A DNA stretch of 64,000 nt from Rotaria socialis (GCA_905331475.1 CAJNYU010002520.1:273454-337453), one strand, 5' to 3'; counted from the first letter of the stretch, positions 11,746 through 25,669 are shown. The notes: generated by a model from the letters alone, not told the origin. Made by a program: numbers and translations.

Positions 11746-14306
11746 ATAATATCTATACCGGTTGTCGTGCTCTTTTTCTTATATTTTTTCTGCTCTATTT
11801 TGATTTTGTTGTGCAATAATGTGGTATTTCACTCTTGTTTATTTTTGTTTTCGTTTACTTTATTACGTATCGATCGGCAATGACAGTTCATCTAATATAC
11901 ATCTCTAGAAAATGAAAAGATTTGCAGCAATCAAATTGTTTATTATGTTTTAAAGAAGCAAAAAAAAAAGAAGGAAAGAATAAAACAAAACCAAATTTTG
12001 AAAAACTAGAAATCAGACAGAGTGTGATCCTTTTTTTAAACACGTTTGTTTCTTGTTTCTTTTTTTTTAATCGATATATTTTGAAATATACGCATATAGA
12101 TATATACTCGTAGTTCGAGATTATTTCTATATAATATATCCACTACTGTATCAATCAAATATTTGAGTTTATACATTTTAATAACGTTGTCGCTGGTAGA
12201 ATTTCTTTGATAAAAATATCTTAGTACATTCTTATATTATTGAGTATAATTTAAATAATTGCAGAAGTCTCTTATGATAAATATGATAACAGACTTGTCC
12301 TACTAGCAGACTGTACTATTATTAATGTTATGTTGTATGACATATGTAATAGTCAATCAAATGGACTTTGCTTCCAAACAATTAGATCTAATTGAGTATT
12401 TGTGAATCTTGTCACTTGAGTGTAACAATCGACATCAGCTACATTTATTATCGCTTGGTGAGATTCTTCTGATAATTGTTTTGGAACTATACTGTTGTAG
12501 GCTTGTGTACGATTACGCGATTTAGCCCTTCTACTATATCTTTGTTACCCATGAAAACATGACTTTACCACCAGGATAAAGTTATATGTAAAAACAACCC
12601 AATCGAGAAGTCATCATCGAGAAACATCAAATTCGCATTACTTTAGTTCATGATGGTGCCGTCAAATTCACCTATTGTCAAGAAAATAGCTTTTCAATTA
12701 TCTGATGACTATCTATTAAGATTTTGTTGTTGCAACTCGGAGAAGTTTTTCTATGACATACACCAAACGATAGATTCTTAATAGCTGAAAATGAAATACT
12801 GATGTAACGTTACAGGATGTCTCTTAGCGAAGTGACTCGCCGCGTTCTCATCATTCTTTTATTCTATCAATGTGGAATCTTTTCTGCTTAAGAGTATTTT
12901 CATTTCTTTCATTATCAATATGGTAATTATCACAAGGATCATATGCAAACGAATAACATGCGAGAAAATCAATCATAATAATGAAGCTGAGATAAAGTGC
13001 ATACGGCGATTATTTCAAGAGACATATGATGAAAATATTCTTGTAGAATACATTTTCTTCGTTCAATTGTATGAAAGAGTGAGCATTTTTATAAATTAAA
13101 TCGTTCTTTTTAACTTAGATTTACTTCCATTCAGTTATAAATTTGAAATCTCTCACGCAACCATTGAGACTAATAAAAACTAGCTATCTTTACATGATAT
13201 GGGTTGATCGTGCACACTATGTTTACAAGAATAATTAGGGTTGTGAAGTTTTTGATTGTCGATTGTAGAACGGTTTATGTACACGTAAAACATATGTGAG
13301 ATCTAGATAAAATCTGCCCAGAAGTATTGTTTCTTTCATTTTCTCCAGTACTAATTTTCTATCGAAAAAATGCCACGCCATAACATTCATTATTACGTCT
13401 ATCAAGTGAAACTTTAAAGCTCGAAAAGTTTTGTTTCACATTTTACTCTTAGCGAACAACGTAAGGACCAAATAGATCATTATGCGAAATGCTCTAACCA
13501 TTTAGAAACCATCAAAATGTCGTTTTTATTAATATGATCCTCCCGTATTTTCAAAGGAAATAGTCAATGAAGATTACAATTGAAATTTTTTCAGTCCACC
13601 TTCCTAGACGTTTAGACACGTGCAAGTGTTTTTCCAGAGTAGATTGGTAAAAGAAAACAGTCACACAGTACATTTCCTTAGTAATCAAGGACGAATAACT
13701 TTTCATTCTTCTTATTTTCACTCTTTTGATGATCAAAGGGAAAATATCAACAATATTCTAGAGACCAAACTGGTTGAAATAAGCTTCTGAATGTGCCACA
13801 TAGTGCAGTATTTGTGACTCTCGATTAGATAAAAATATCTATTGAAGTTGTTGTCAGAAATAATGGGTAGTAACACATTAACTCTCTTCGGTCGTCATAT
13901 AATATAAACTAAAGTATTGAAATTACTAAGAAAAATGAACTTACCAAAAATAGACCAGTAGTAAATAAACATAAAACTTCTGTTCGACATACAGAAATAA
14001 GTAAGACAGATCATTCCATGATGAATGATTACTTGTGGAAAATAACTGCGACTTAAAAGATTTCTCATTTCACATTGCTCAGTTAATAGTTTTCTGATTC
14101 AAGAAAAAAATTCGTCACTTTCGGTTCCTGCCTTTTTTATGCTCATTGAACAATTTAAATTGGCTTCACTGTATTTATTGAATTATAAAATAACATGAAT
14201 GTTAATTTATCAACATTATTAATAAGAAAACTTTTGGAAACAAAAATAGATTGTTAATAGTAAAATAAAAATAAAAAAAGATTTGTTAATATACATTATT
14301 AAGAAA
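11746..14306. other. Intergenic, no gene supported
   Basis: The 3' flank of the BCH gene and the tail-to-tail space before the minus-strand DD3-3-like gene. Only short low-complexity frames occur. I see no repeat structure or RNA gene. Confidence 0.4.
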
Positions 14307-17300
14307 TTAAATGCGTGAAAAAAATGAGCGTTTTGTTTTTGATAATTCATCTTTAATGGCTGAATACCTAGTTGGACTTAATTTGAAATAAACTATTGTT
14401 GAGATAATAATAATAAATATTAATACAACCGGTATAATAATACCAGCGATCCATATTGGCTAAAAACAATTTCAAACAAAACGCAATCATTAAAAGCAAT
14501 GATGTCAATTATAAACTTACGCTTGGCGGCTTTTTAACAAATACAAAAATACCACCTGTATTTGATTGAAATTTAAGCATACGAGTATTTGAATCGAGTG
14601 TTCTAGGTAATTTTAAATAGACACCATATTGAGGTTCAAATTGAAGAACGTCGACATTGCCTTCGTCATTGTTAAATTCTGTAAAAGGAATATCGACTTC
14701 AATATTCGAGGGAAATTGAAGATCATATGGTTCAATAACGTATACACTATCAAAAAGTGTTTCTTTTGTCTAACAGAGAGAATATTTTAAATTAAGACAA
14801 GATTTTTGAAATCTAATTTTCTACATACAACTATATTTTGCCCATTTTCAGGAAGAATTTTGGAAAGTTGATCACAATTAAATTTTGAAAATTTGATCGT
14901 AACTGTGGATTTGACATTGTTCTCGGAAAATATCAAAGTAGCATTTCTAAATAAGCATTTTAAGAAAAGCCTTTTCTCAACAAAATCAATTAAAAGTGAA
15001 ATTATTCTTTACCCTAATTTAATGGTCTGACTATCTAGTCCAACAAGTTGATATTTGAATTGAAACGGTTGAACAATAACTCTTCCTTTTTGATCTCGAT
15101 TCGAAAAATCATTATTACGCGTTGATACGTACTGATAAACACCAGCTGAAGCAGCAGATATTAAGCGTGGCCCAAGATCGAAATATGCTGAAGCATTGTT
15201 TAGTAATGTATCCGTATCTAAAATATATATATATATAAGTATATCTGATAACGATAGTAGAGTATAAAATAAAAATTTTACTTTGTCCCGAAGCAGCCAA
15301 TAATCGAAGATCGCTCACTGGTAAATTAAGAAAGTTTGTGGTATTTAATAAACTTGGCATATTAGCACTGAATAAACCAGTTGAATTCAAATATTGAAAG
15401 GGATTCCAATTCGGATTCAGTACCTAAACAAAATCAGTCATTATAATTACTATTTGTTTTATCATTGCTGCTCGAAACACTCTAAATATTGAATGCAGAC
15501 AAGGGCGTTAGCTTGTTTTTGCAACTGTAATAATTTTGAATACAGTTGTAAATGCGGTATTTCTCATTTTCAAGACAGTCTACATTTACTCATCGTTGAT
15601 CTAACTTTAAAACTTACTTTTTGAATTAAAAGTAATAAATTACTTCGGTCAGTATTTTCCTGTCCTTGTCCACTGCCTGCCGGACTTGTGTTTGAACCAA
15701 TCCATCTGAATGAAAACAAAATTCTATCGATTATCTAAGATAAAATAATGCATACTGAATATGAACATATGAATTCGGTGGAATTTCTAATCGATTTGGT
15801 ACAAAATCATATTCAATAGCTGGATATACTAAATGAAAATATTTTCTGATAAAGAACTGTTTTTGATTTTTCGATTTTGTTTTGTTTTATTTACCTTGAA
15901 CAATATTTCCACGTCTACCTCGTACATTTAGATTATAAATAGGTGTATCCTGATATGCAGCTGGACGTTGTCGTATTTCAAATACATACGATCTAAATTA
16001 TTCATAATATTTTTTTATTTTTGTTATTGTAAATAATTATTTTGAAATTAAAAACCTGTCTTGAAAAACTCGTCCATATTGCGCTGTATTGATGGCAAGC
16101 TGAAATGTTAAATTTAAACTATCAAATAATTGAATTTCAGGATTGGCCTTATAACGATATCCACGTTGTTCAGCAACTGATGCGTTTGGAAAAAATCTTT
16201 TAAACAGAAAAAGAAAATCTAATTGTATGAATAATCTCTAAAAATCTATTATATCTTACTCTTTCATGATATAAAGATTGCCACTGTTATTTTTTGAACT
16301 TACATTCCATCCGTCATAGTCACTAGTTGATATATTATATCTAAAGCAAGAAAAAAATATTAAAGCAAAATTAACAAATACAATTTACCGAACACGTAAA
16401 ACACATTTTGCTGCACTTGTACTTGGTAATGTCCAATTATACACTGCCATGTCAGAACCTTGAATATCACCAAGATGATTTTCTGTTGTATATGGTGGTG
16501 AGTAACAATCAGGTGGAGCTTGGTTATTACTTGGAAATTCAACCCAACTAGGTTTCTCACCATTTACAAGTGAACCATTGTAAGCCTAGATAATCAATAG
16601 AATTAAAATCAAATAAACAAAAATAACTCAATGATAAATATACTTCGCATGCTTCTTTATTATTCGGTAAAATAATTCCAAGTTTATTTGCTTGAATTAA
16701 ATTAGCTTTTATAGTAAATGAACAAGCAAAACGTGATTGAACATTTTGACTATTTTGACGATAGTAAGAACATAGATCTTGTCGATTTGTTAAAATAGCA
16801 ATATCCTATCGAAATCGAGAATAAATAAAATATGAAAGCATTTAAGAAAATATATCTCTTACAATCCAATCAGTTGGCTGCCAATATGGATAATAATCAC
16901 GCTCTTCTGGACATTCGTAGCCATACTGTGTACCAGCAGTATTTTGTCGTGTATAAATTGATGAATCACCTTGGGGACCCTATTCATCAAATAAAAGTTT
17001 TTAGTAAAAGCATATTCATTGTTTTCTATTCTATTACTTTATTAGCAGTAAATAAATTCTTATTTCGACTTCGTACACGACAATTTAAATATGATGTTAA
17101 ATCTTCTGTTAATCTATATGTTGCATTGTTTTCTCCATCAACTGTTACAGGTATTGTTCTATTTTTGAAAAATTAATAAAATGAAAACATTCTATCAATG
17201 ACATACGTGGTTGACATTCCATCGCGAAGTTGATCACCGCATGTATACTGAAGTATAATTGTACAATCAGCATTAACATCGTTACATGAATGTTGATTAG

Positions 17301-17737
17301 TCCTAGATGAAATGTTGAAAATTACAGAAGAATATTTACAATTCTAAATACCATTGAATTGCCAGTATTGAATTCGTATAATAATACATTGTTCCATTAT
17401 CGCCAACATTATATCCACCGCGAGGATTATTTTCTGAATCAAAACTCCTGTGAAATAAAAAAAATAGATAATTATGAATATTCGAACATGATAATGAATT
17501 CAAAAAGGTATTTACAATTTGTCATTGGTACGTTGTGGAGTCTTTTCATTGTGCCGATCATTACTTCCTCTAAAAATTGATACATATATATATAGAGAGA
17601 GAGATTTCAGAATAGTAGTTTCTATAATTTTATATATTATATATATATTACCTTGGATTATGTAAATAAATATCTGTAAAAATTGCATTGATCAACAGCA
17701 AAATAATAAAGCATATTAGATATTGACGACAAATCAT
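14307..17737 (-). CDS. DD3-3-like secreted/membrane protein
   Basis: Eighteen exons: 17737-17652, 17569-17516, 17447-17352, 17302-17207, 17158-17038, 16979-16863, 16805-16644, 16585-16389, 16340-16260, 16196-16056, 15992-15895, 15828-15756, 15705-15618, 15423-15282, 15217-15013, 14946-14829, 14769-14521, 14459-14307. They total 2277 nt, 758 aa. The protein starts with a signal peptide ([19 protein letters not shown]), followed by [11 protein letters not shown], then [15 protein letters not shown] and [13 protein letters not shown]. These are hallmarks of the family named after Dictyostelium DD3-3, which occurs patchily in animals and amoebae. Many paired cysteines (CGDQ, CSYY, CSFT, CVLR) fit an extracellular fold. 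Near the C-terminus a hydrophobic helix ([20 protein letters not shown]) and a short basic tail indicate membrane anchoring. The biochemical role of the family is unknown. Confidence 0.85.
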
Positions 17738-20700
17738 CGTCAATAGTATTGATAAACGAGAAAATGAACTTAGTTAGGTATTTGTCGCAGTTTGTTTTTA
17801 TCCGATATTTCTGAGTCATACTCATGATGTGATGAGTAATAGATAATCACATTCTGATTGGTTCTGTCATTTTAAAAAACTACAACTCGAATTAAAAGTA
17901 TGTATTATAGAAACTAATATTTAAAAATAATCTTCTAAATGTATTTGTTAATCGAGTTGTCTATGATCTGATTGAATCATGTCAGGATTTAGAGAAAATC
18001 TCTATACGACTAGTGCCATCTACTTTTGTATTTCTGCACAACACAGCATCAATATCAAAAGATTGGCATCAATTTTAGATTTGGCTAGTACAAGATTCTC
18101 TATAACTTTTAGCTATATGATTTTTGTATAATTTTAACAATTAAATGTTCTCAGAATCATATTTGATGATTCATATAGTTAAAAGTTTGTTTTCAAGTAA
18201 TTACATCCTTTTGCTAATGCGTCATATTTAATGATATTTTTTTCCTGTAGATGCGCAAGTAGAATGTGAAAACTCAGGCTGACTTGTTTATATTTTTGTC
18301 TGTATAAATCATCCTAGTAGTAGACTGAAGTAAGCCGATGAATCATCACATCAATACCAAAAGTATCCATAATTTGGTAGATAGAAATGTATTTGTCATA
18401 ACAAGTATCATATTGGTCTAAATCATAATTACGTCAAACTAGGAAAATTTAACAATCATTTTTAGAAAATTATAGATTTCATTTCATACATGTCAGTAAA
18501 TAGAATCTTGTAGTTTTATGTTTAATATTATCTAATCAATTCATGCTAAATTTTCCACGGATTAAATATTCAAAAGCTTGGCGCACATGTGTTGACAGAT
18601 AAAAGAAAAATTCTGATGCAAAACATCGAGAAAAATAATTAATTCAATAAAATATTTACGAGAAAGGTGACAAGGTCAAGAGTAACAGTTAGACTATTTC
18701 AACATTATCGATCATATATTTGTTTTCTCGTTGTTACAAAATCAACTAAAGAAACGTGGTATTCAACCTTTATTGGATATGTCATTTGAATGGTATTGAA
18801 ATATCGGTGTAGAAATGTACAATCAAATAAAGAGTTCGCTGGATTATGACTGGAATATTTCAAGAAATTGTAACTTTCATTCTTTCATTATGATTTGATG
18901 AATTAAAAAAACACAATTCGCCAACATAAACAATTCACTGTATAACGTGAAACTCAATTTGAGTCAATGATAACAACGAACACTGAGTTGCGTTTACTTT
19001 TCATATTCTTAATCGGATTGCTGATTTCTTTAAAGTTGAATTCGGTATGATCAATTGTGAAGTAAATTAGGATCAATATAACAGAGTCAAAGAACAATTC
19101 CACCTGTGATTTTTCTTCCTAATAAATATGAACTACTACCCATGTAAAAAAAAAGTGAACTAAAAGTCACTTTTAATTACTTTTAATAGTAGTAAAGTAA
19201 AATAAAGTAATTTCTCTTACTATATTTCATTTTTTATAATACTTTCTGATAATTTTTCCACTTTCTATAGTGATTTATCATACTTTTCTTACTTTCAAAA
19301 GTACTTATCAGTACTTTTTAGTCAAAAAGTATGAAAAATACTTAAAAAGGTTCACTTATAAGAAGGTCATTGAATTCTGAAATCATTTTAATTTTATTAA
19401 AATTCTAGTTTATTGAGCGAAACGTTGATGAAACTCGTAAGTACTGATAGGCAAAGGACAACTATTAGTACGGAGAGTAAAAGTTGTCGTTCAAGGGAAC
19501 AATGAGTAATCAAGGGGAAGAAAAGAGAAATATATTCAAAACTATTAAGGAGATTTTCGCGTTTAGAAATTGTTTCTGAAATAATCTAAATCGAATTTAG
19601 ACTAAATAAATGTTTCCAAAATATTGCTTCATAAAGCCAAAGGTGGCGTATTATCTTCATTTTGTTTGCAGCAGCATCTTGAAAAAGCTCATATTTTCCG
19701 AGCTATTCGTATTTACAAATGTATAAAGAGAATTTTGAAGTCATCAAACAAGACTGCAATGTCATTCTTAAGCTGTTTGGAAATTATCGTTTGCGATCTA
19801 TCAATAGAACTTTGTTGCTACTAAGAGCGTATATAAAGTGCATAGTTCTTCAATCGATAGCACTGATAACGAACGCGTTTAATTCTAGAAATTATTCATC
19901 AGAATTTGATAACCAACATCTAGACTTTGAATTTTTGTGATTTCCGTCATAACAAAAGAAAATCGAAGAATCAAAACTGTTTTTCTTAGGTAACTTTCCC
20001 TTGCGACAATTTACTTCCTGTATTCATTCCTTGTAATGCTAGAAAGATGTTGGCATGCCTTAGATTTTGTTGTAAATGAATATTAAATTAGTATGTAGAG
20101 CTATTGTTTTTAAGTTAGAAAATTGCCATAGAAATTTCTGACAGAAATCTTCTTGAAAGACGATAATTCATATTTTTTGTGATTAATTTTAGAATCTTAT
20201 AAATTGTGTATGTCACTTCCTTTTACATTTATCCAATGAATCTTAGAATAAATCATACTTATTCATAAACTCTGTGGATCTATTAAAAACGTTTAACTTT
20301 CCGTTTTACGAAATTTCAGTAGCTATTCTATTTACAATTACTAAATATTTTAAACCAACATAAATATTTCATCAAAAGACAAATCTAAATGATTTCACGA
20401 TGTACACTTCATATTCAACCTATTTCTTTTCTTTGATTGATCGATATAGTTGTCCGATCGTTATAGATTTAAGTTTAATTCTTAATTGCTAATAAACCTC
20501 ATCGAATTTTATTATACAATCAAAAAATGTGAGTAAAAAACAATTGAATCTAATTAATTTAGAATTAATTATTTTGTCTAGCACGCATATGAATATAGTG
20601 CAAACGGTACGAACAAGAAAAGGAATGAATGAGTGCGTCAAATTTTGCAATTTTTTTATTCTTTTCATTTTTATTTAAGACTTCAACTTTTTAATTTCTT

Positions 20701-21367
20701 GCTTTTCCTTCGTGCTAATGAATCAGCCGAAACAGATGACAAATTTATTATAGATCGGAAAAGTACAACAAAAAGAACCAACTTTTTCTTTTTTCTTCTT
20801 TTAGTATTGTTCCTATTTTTTTTTGATTGTTTTTAACTTTCATTAATAAGACAGACATTTTCCTTCGATTTTCTGTGTAAGAACGAAGAACTGAATGTGA
20901 TATTAGTCGCGCACGATGCTAAGCATTCTGGCTGCAGGTTTTTTCATGTTCTTTTTTAAAAAACGAGAGAGAGAAAGGACTAACAAAAAAAAATTACAGA
21001 GAAAGAGTCAACGCTTTTCTAACAATCAACGGATATGGAAATAGGGAAAGAAAGAAAGAAAGAAGAAACAATCGCTTCGTATGAGCGCAAGCTTCCGTCT
21101 CCTTTTTAAAACGCGGTCTATTGCCAGCAAACACACACACACATACACCTTGTCGACTCGAGCCGGTAAACACATTATCTCACGTCTAGATTGCTTCTTC
21201 TTCATACTCGCGCAATCAATTATATTTATTCTCGCAGAACTTGCATCAACACGAGCGAAGACCAACCAGGTTTGTAGAAGATCTTCAATAGAAGAAGTCT
21301 TTCATTAATATGTGTATATCTTTAAGAAGTGTCAAACAAATTATTTCATTCGTATTAATTATTAGCA
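17738..21367. other. Intergenic, mostly featureless; one repeat-like patch
   Basis: Divergent space between the DD3-3-like gene (-) and the YbaY-like gene (+). Apart from the ACTTTT-rich patch near 19150-19370, I see only AT-rich sequence with short spurious frames. A probable non-coding 5' exon of the YbaY-like gene ends near 21269, where CCAACCAG is followed by GTTTGTAG. Confidence 0.4.
19150..19370. repeat. ACTTTT/AAAAGT-rich element with short terminal inverted repeat
   Basis: The patch opens with AAGTGAAC and closes with GTTCACTT, an 8-bp inverted pair. In between, ACTTTT, AAAGTA and AGTACTTTT words recur in both orientations every 10-20 bases. It could be a decayed MITE or a local simple-sequence expansion. 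The inverted ends are too short to decide. Confidence 0.35.
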
Positions 21368-21806
21368 ATGGTTAAATATATAGAAGGCACAATCGATTAT
21401 GAAAAACGTAGTGAAGTTCTCAATGATAATCACAAGGTTTTAATCTATCTCGACGATATGACATTAACTGGTATGTAGACAATAAAAAGAAAAATGAATT
21501 TTTCAATTCTATATTGTTATTGAAAACTTTCCTAATCTAGATATTGCTTCGCAAGATGGTTCTTATGTTCGTAAGTTTCATACTGTATCAAAATTAATTC
21601 TCGAAAATCAAATTCGAACATTCCCCATAGAATTTTCACTTGAATATGATGAGAAAGAAATTGAGAAAACATCAAATTATTCTATACGTGTACGAATTGT
21701 AGCTGATGGTAAAACACGTTTTATTACCAGTACGAATGTGCCAGTGCTTACGAAAGGTTATGGTGATATAGTTGACGTCAAAGTGGAAAAAATTGATTTA
21801 ATGTAA
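21368..21806 (+). CDS. YbaY/YscW-like small beta-sandwich protein
   Basis: Two exons, 21368-21470 and 21541-21806, give 122 aa (G plus AT rebuild an Asp codon across the intron). The C-terminal half carries the pattern of the bacterial YbaY/YscW lipoprotein-chaperone family (Pfam Lipo_YscW as I recall it): TFPIEFSLEYDEKEIE, then YSIRVRIVADGKTRF, then a VPVLTKG segment and a final Val-rich strand. The N-terminal part (GTIDYEKRSEVL, VLIYLDDMTL) fits the first strands. There is no signal peptide or lipobox, unlike bacterial members, so it is probably cytosolic. It has a spliceosomal intron, a probable spliced 5' leader and a polyadenylation signal near 21926, so it behaves as a resident gene. 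Bacterial ancestry is inferred. Confidence 0.65.
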
Positions 21807-23546
21807 TAGACTTAAAAGAAAATTAATTGAAATAAAAAAAAAATTATTCCCGACAGTTTTATTTTGAGAACTGTTAGAATTTATTCTATGTTTGTTTGTG
21901 TTGTGTTATAATTATTAAGAGAAACAATAAAAAAAATTGATAAAAACATTATAATATGAAATAATAATTAAAATATTTTATTTCGTACGAGAAATGCTCG
22001 ATTTGTCTTTATTGAGAATATTTGTAAATAAAGTTATTCGAATTCCTATACAAGAAAAATTCCATAACGCGAAAAATAAACGCAGAATGGGGCTGATAGA
22101 TTTGACAAGAACATAATCTAAATACAAATTATATTCACACATGCACGAGAGTAAATCAAATATATTATTATCGTGAAGAAGGTCATCAGATGTTTGTTAA
22201 ATTCATGATAATAGCAACGTTAGAAATATATATATATAATCCTCAATTAGGTGTCATGCACATGATAAATGCAGGGTTGATCAAGCTTATTGGTTTTTTC
22301 TTTCATGTAATATTTATAAAAGTACACTACACGAAATTATCAACTGTAAGCGCTAATTTATGTTAATAGGTAATAACCTACATGTCATATTTGGTGCATC
22401 CAATATATTGCTGTTTGACGTTCATCAACAGGATATGATGAATTTATTGATAAATAAATATATCAATAACTCTAGTGTTTGTTCTTTAAACATAAATAAA
22501 AGATTGCTTTTATATTGATAGAAAGTATATCGAATAAAACTTATGTGACACAAAAAAGTATGCACCTGCCATCTACATGGGTTACATACATGTGAAGACG
22601 AAGTGACAGATAGAAACAAATCCATACAACTAATTATATCTAATATTCTACACTGACCGTTTCCTTCGTCAATAAATTTAATCCTCATGCTAGACTAAAT
22701 TTAAAAACATATTCATGATATTCATAGAAAATTGTATGAAACGTAGACATAAGACAAATGTTTTTGGATACATTAAAGAAAAGAAAAACGAATCCAACTA
22801 AAATTTAATATCTCAATTATAATTGATGTATTTTCGAAATTTATTTGGAAGTATTGCTTATTCTTAATATAAACTTTGGTTTTCTCGAAAATTTGTACTG
22901 AACATAAAAGTACTTTCGTTATATAATAACGAACTTTATTTAATATATACTTATAAATGATTGTTTCCATGAACGTTAGGCGATTGTATCATTCGTGGAG
23001 TCTATTGCTTTTTATTACATGTTGATCTGGAGCACGGAACTTCATTCTATGCTCGTTGAAACAGCATAAATGATGTACAGATCTCTATATAGTACACACT
23101 TTGTTTGATTCCTCTTGCCGATTCAAGGTAGCAAGACTTAGCATTGATCTATAGCCAGGCTGATTAGTTTATACAAAAGCAATTATATATCATGACTCAT
23201 GGAAACAGTTCTTTGAGAACATTATTGAAACGGACGGATACAGTTTTCACAAAGATGGCTATGACTACATGGAGACTTGAACAATATTTTAAATTGTGAT
23301 AACCAGAGAACAAAATGCATTAGATTGTGAAAATTGTGAGTACAAATCAAAGGGGAAAAGCGCGACTTTCGTACTTAAAAACAAATTAAGTACAGAAGCC
23401 ATGGTTTTCCACCCGCACATGATCCGCTATATATGTACCCGTTAGAACGACGAGAGACTCTTCCTCATTGCCCGCATGAATTCCATATATGCAACAATAA
23501 TCATGCAATTAACAATTATTGAGTAAAAAGTACAGAAAAAATATAT
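21807..23546. other. Intergenic, no gene supported
   Basis: The 3' flank of the YbaY-like gene and the downstream side of the minus-strand ADP-ribosyltransferase pseudogene. Short AT-rich frames only. Confidence 0.4.
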
Positions 23547-25669
23547 TCACCGCTGCTTTTTCACTATTTCTATACTATTAATCGCTTCTTTAATGTCTGA
23601 ATGTGTCGAAGAAAGTAACTTTTGTTTAATAATAAGCTCCTTTTCTAAAGAAGGAAATGCTTTCGAGTAATCACCCACGTTTTTATACACCTCGCCAATG
23701 TTGTTGTAGTAGCAGTTTGCGAAATCTTGATGGCACGGAGGCAGACGTTGTTCTCCTATTTTATGCAATTTTTCGTATAGTTCAAGTGCTCTCGTGTAGT
23801 CATCCATTTGATTGTACAACGCAGCGAATGTTCCATAAACAGGAGCCAATGAAGTATCATCTTCTGGAATTGTTCTCCGATCGATTGCGAGTGTTTTTGC
23901 GTGAAAAGTAACTGCCTCTTGATATTTACTTTGATGTTGCTTCAAAGATCCAAGCTGGTGATATATAAATGTGGTATCCGTATCGTTGGAGTGATTAACG
24001 AGTAAACCATTGAAGAGTTCCTCGACTTGATCGAAATGTTCCACGTTTAGCATCAATTGAGCCATTCGATACCATCCTTTACCTTGGATCTCCTCTTACA
24101 TGTGATCGGTGATACTGGCAAGTTGTGGACCATTTTCGCTTGTAATAGTCAATTGTGCTTTCCATTGACACGTATTGTCAGTTATCTGGTTAATATCATC
24201 CGCACGGAAAATGGTGCGCATTAAGAAAAGTACTTCTTGTTCTTCTCCAAAAGCGCTGAGACCATCCATCATGGTGAATGGTGTAATGACAGCTAGGATT
24301 TGACTTTGATCGACGTTCATCGAAGAAACAACACCCACAATATCTTCATTTTCTTGCAAGGCACTTTCAACGAACACCATAGCTATGTTTTTGCATTTAC
24401 TGGTTGAGAAAAAGTTATTGAATGAAAGAAGTCCATTTTTTGTGTCAAGTAAGCGTTGAAAGTCGCTTTGTATGAGCCCTTGACCCCGAAAAAGTTTAAT
24501 GCTTTCCCTATGATCATGGGATTGTTCTTCATGCAGCTGCTCAAGTTCCCGATGTAGCTTGCGAATAGAAACGCCCATTTTTATCATCGTCTCCATGTCA
24601 AGTAAATGTGTTACGGGCCTACCCTCACATACGTTATAATCTTGCCTTTTTCTTTCATCTAGTCACGCGCCACATCTATCAATGTGATATATTTATATAT
24701 ATATATAAATATAATTGATGTTGTCTTCTCGAAGGAGGAGAGGTGTGTGCGTTGTTTTGTTGTTTTTTCCTTTTTGTTTATTGTGAAGTTAGTCAGTTAT
24801 CGTTTTTCTCAATAAAGAGAAGGGTGAAGATATTACCCCTAATAAAACGTAAAGCCTTGTTGAGCATACTGTAAAGGAAACCAACACTGCCATAACACCA
24901 GACGGGAGATTTTTGATCGTATTCACGCTGAAAACTCTCCTATTGAGATTCAGAAATGTGTTAATTACGGCAGTAAATCACAAGCTCATTGATCGCTTTC
25001 GTGTCATCTTCCTCGATTTCTAATAGTATTTCTTTGAAGAACATCAAATACGTATAGGATGGCTCTAATTTATCAAGATTCTGTGTGTCCCGATGTTTCG
25101 GCTGCTAATATTTGGTTTGGAACGAAGCTCATCGGTATCAGATTCTGTTCACATTTGAGTACAATTTTGTTTAATGATGTGCATACAGACTGAATTAAAC
25201 TGTAGATGCCTTTCACTTTCGGCCAGTTAGTTAGTCGCTCTTCTTGTTGTTCACTATTGCTACAGAAAACAAACATGGAATCAATTTGAGGCGTGTCGTG
25301 GATGAGGGGTACAATGTTTTCGCCATATCGCTCAGAAACAATTAAAAAGACTTGTTCATCTTCAATAGTTGTCAAATAGTCAGTACACGGATCAGGATCA
25401 GAAAAATATTCGAATATATTAACAATGGTTCGAAGTTGTATCAAAGAATGTTGAAAATCGTCATTATCGACGAGTAAATTGGCACCAAGCCGCACTAGAA
25501 GAAAATTTTGCATGCTTCTTCTGGAGCGTGATTGAAACACTACCGATGAAGCTGCATCAATATTGCTTGAAGTCTGTGTGGTGTCTTGCTTTGAAAATGG
25601 TGATATATGTTCGGTACTGTGTTGAGCATGGCTTGCGATGTCAGCTATGGCTAGTTTATTCTTATTCAT
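23547..25669 (-). pseudogene. Broken NAD-arginine ADP-ribosyltransferase with C-terminal TPR repeats
   Basis: This is a multi-copy family in bdelloid genomes: an N-terminal region of unknown fold, an R-S-E class mono-ADP-ribosyltransferase domain, and kinesin-light-chain-like TPRs. Three blocks are visible. 25669-25073 is the N-terminal part. 24596-24099 is the ART domain, with FRGQG (near 24485), FFSTS (near 24405) and the catalytic-type EEQE (near 24240). 24065-23547 holds TPRs with A-L-Y and Y-Y-N-N-I-G-E-V-Y helices. The frame is interrupted by a +1 shift near 25073, by stops at 24961-24963 and 24940-24942, and by a stop at 24096-24098 between ART and TPR. A probable intron lies at about 24597-24834. 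The R-S-E residues themselves are intact, so decay is recent or the 3' blocks could still be expressed separately. Family members are inferred to modify arginine using NAD; the substrate is unknown. Confidence 0.8.

Noticed and set aside
20633-21308. Several short frames on both strands upstream of the YbaY-like gene
   Set aside because: Homopolymer-rich and mutually overlapping; more likely leader and promoter sequence.
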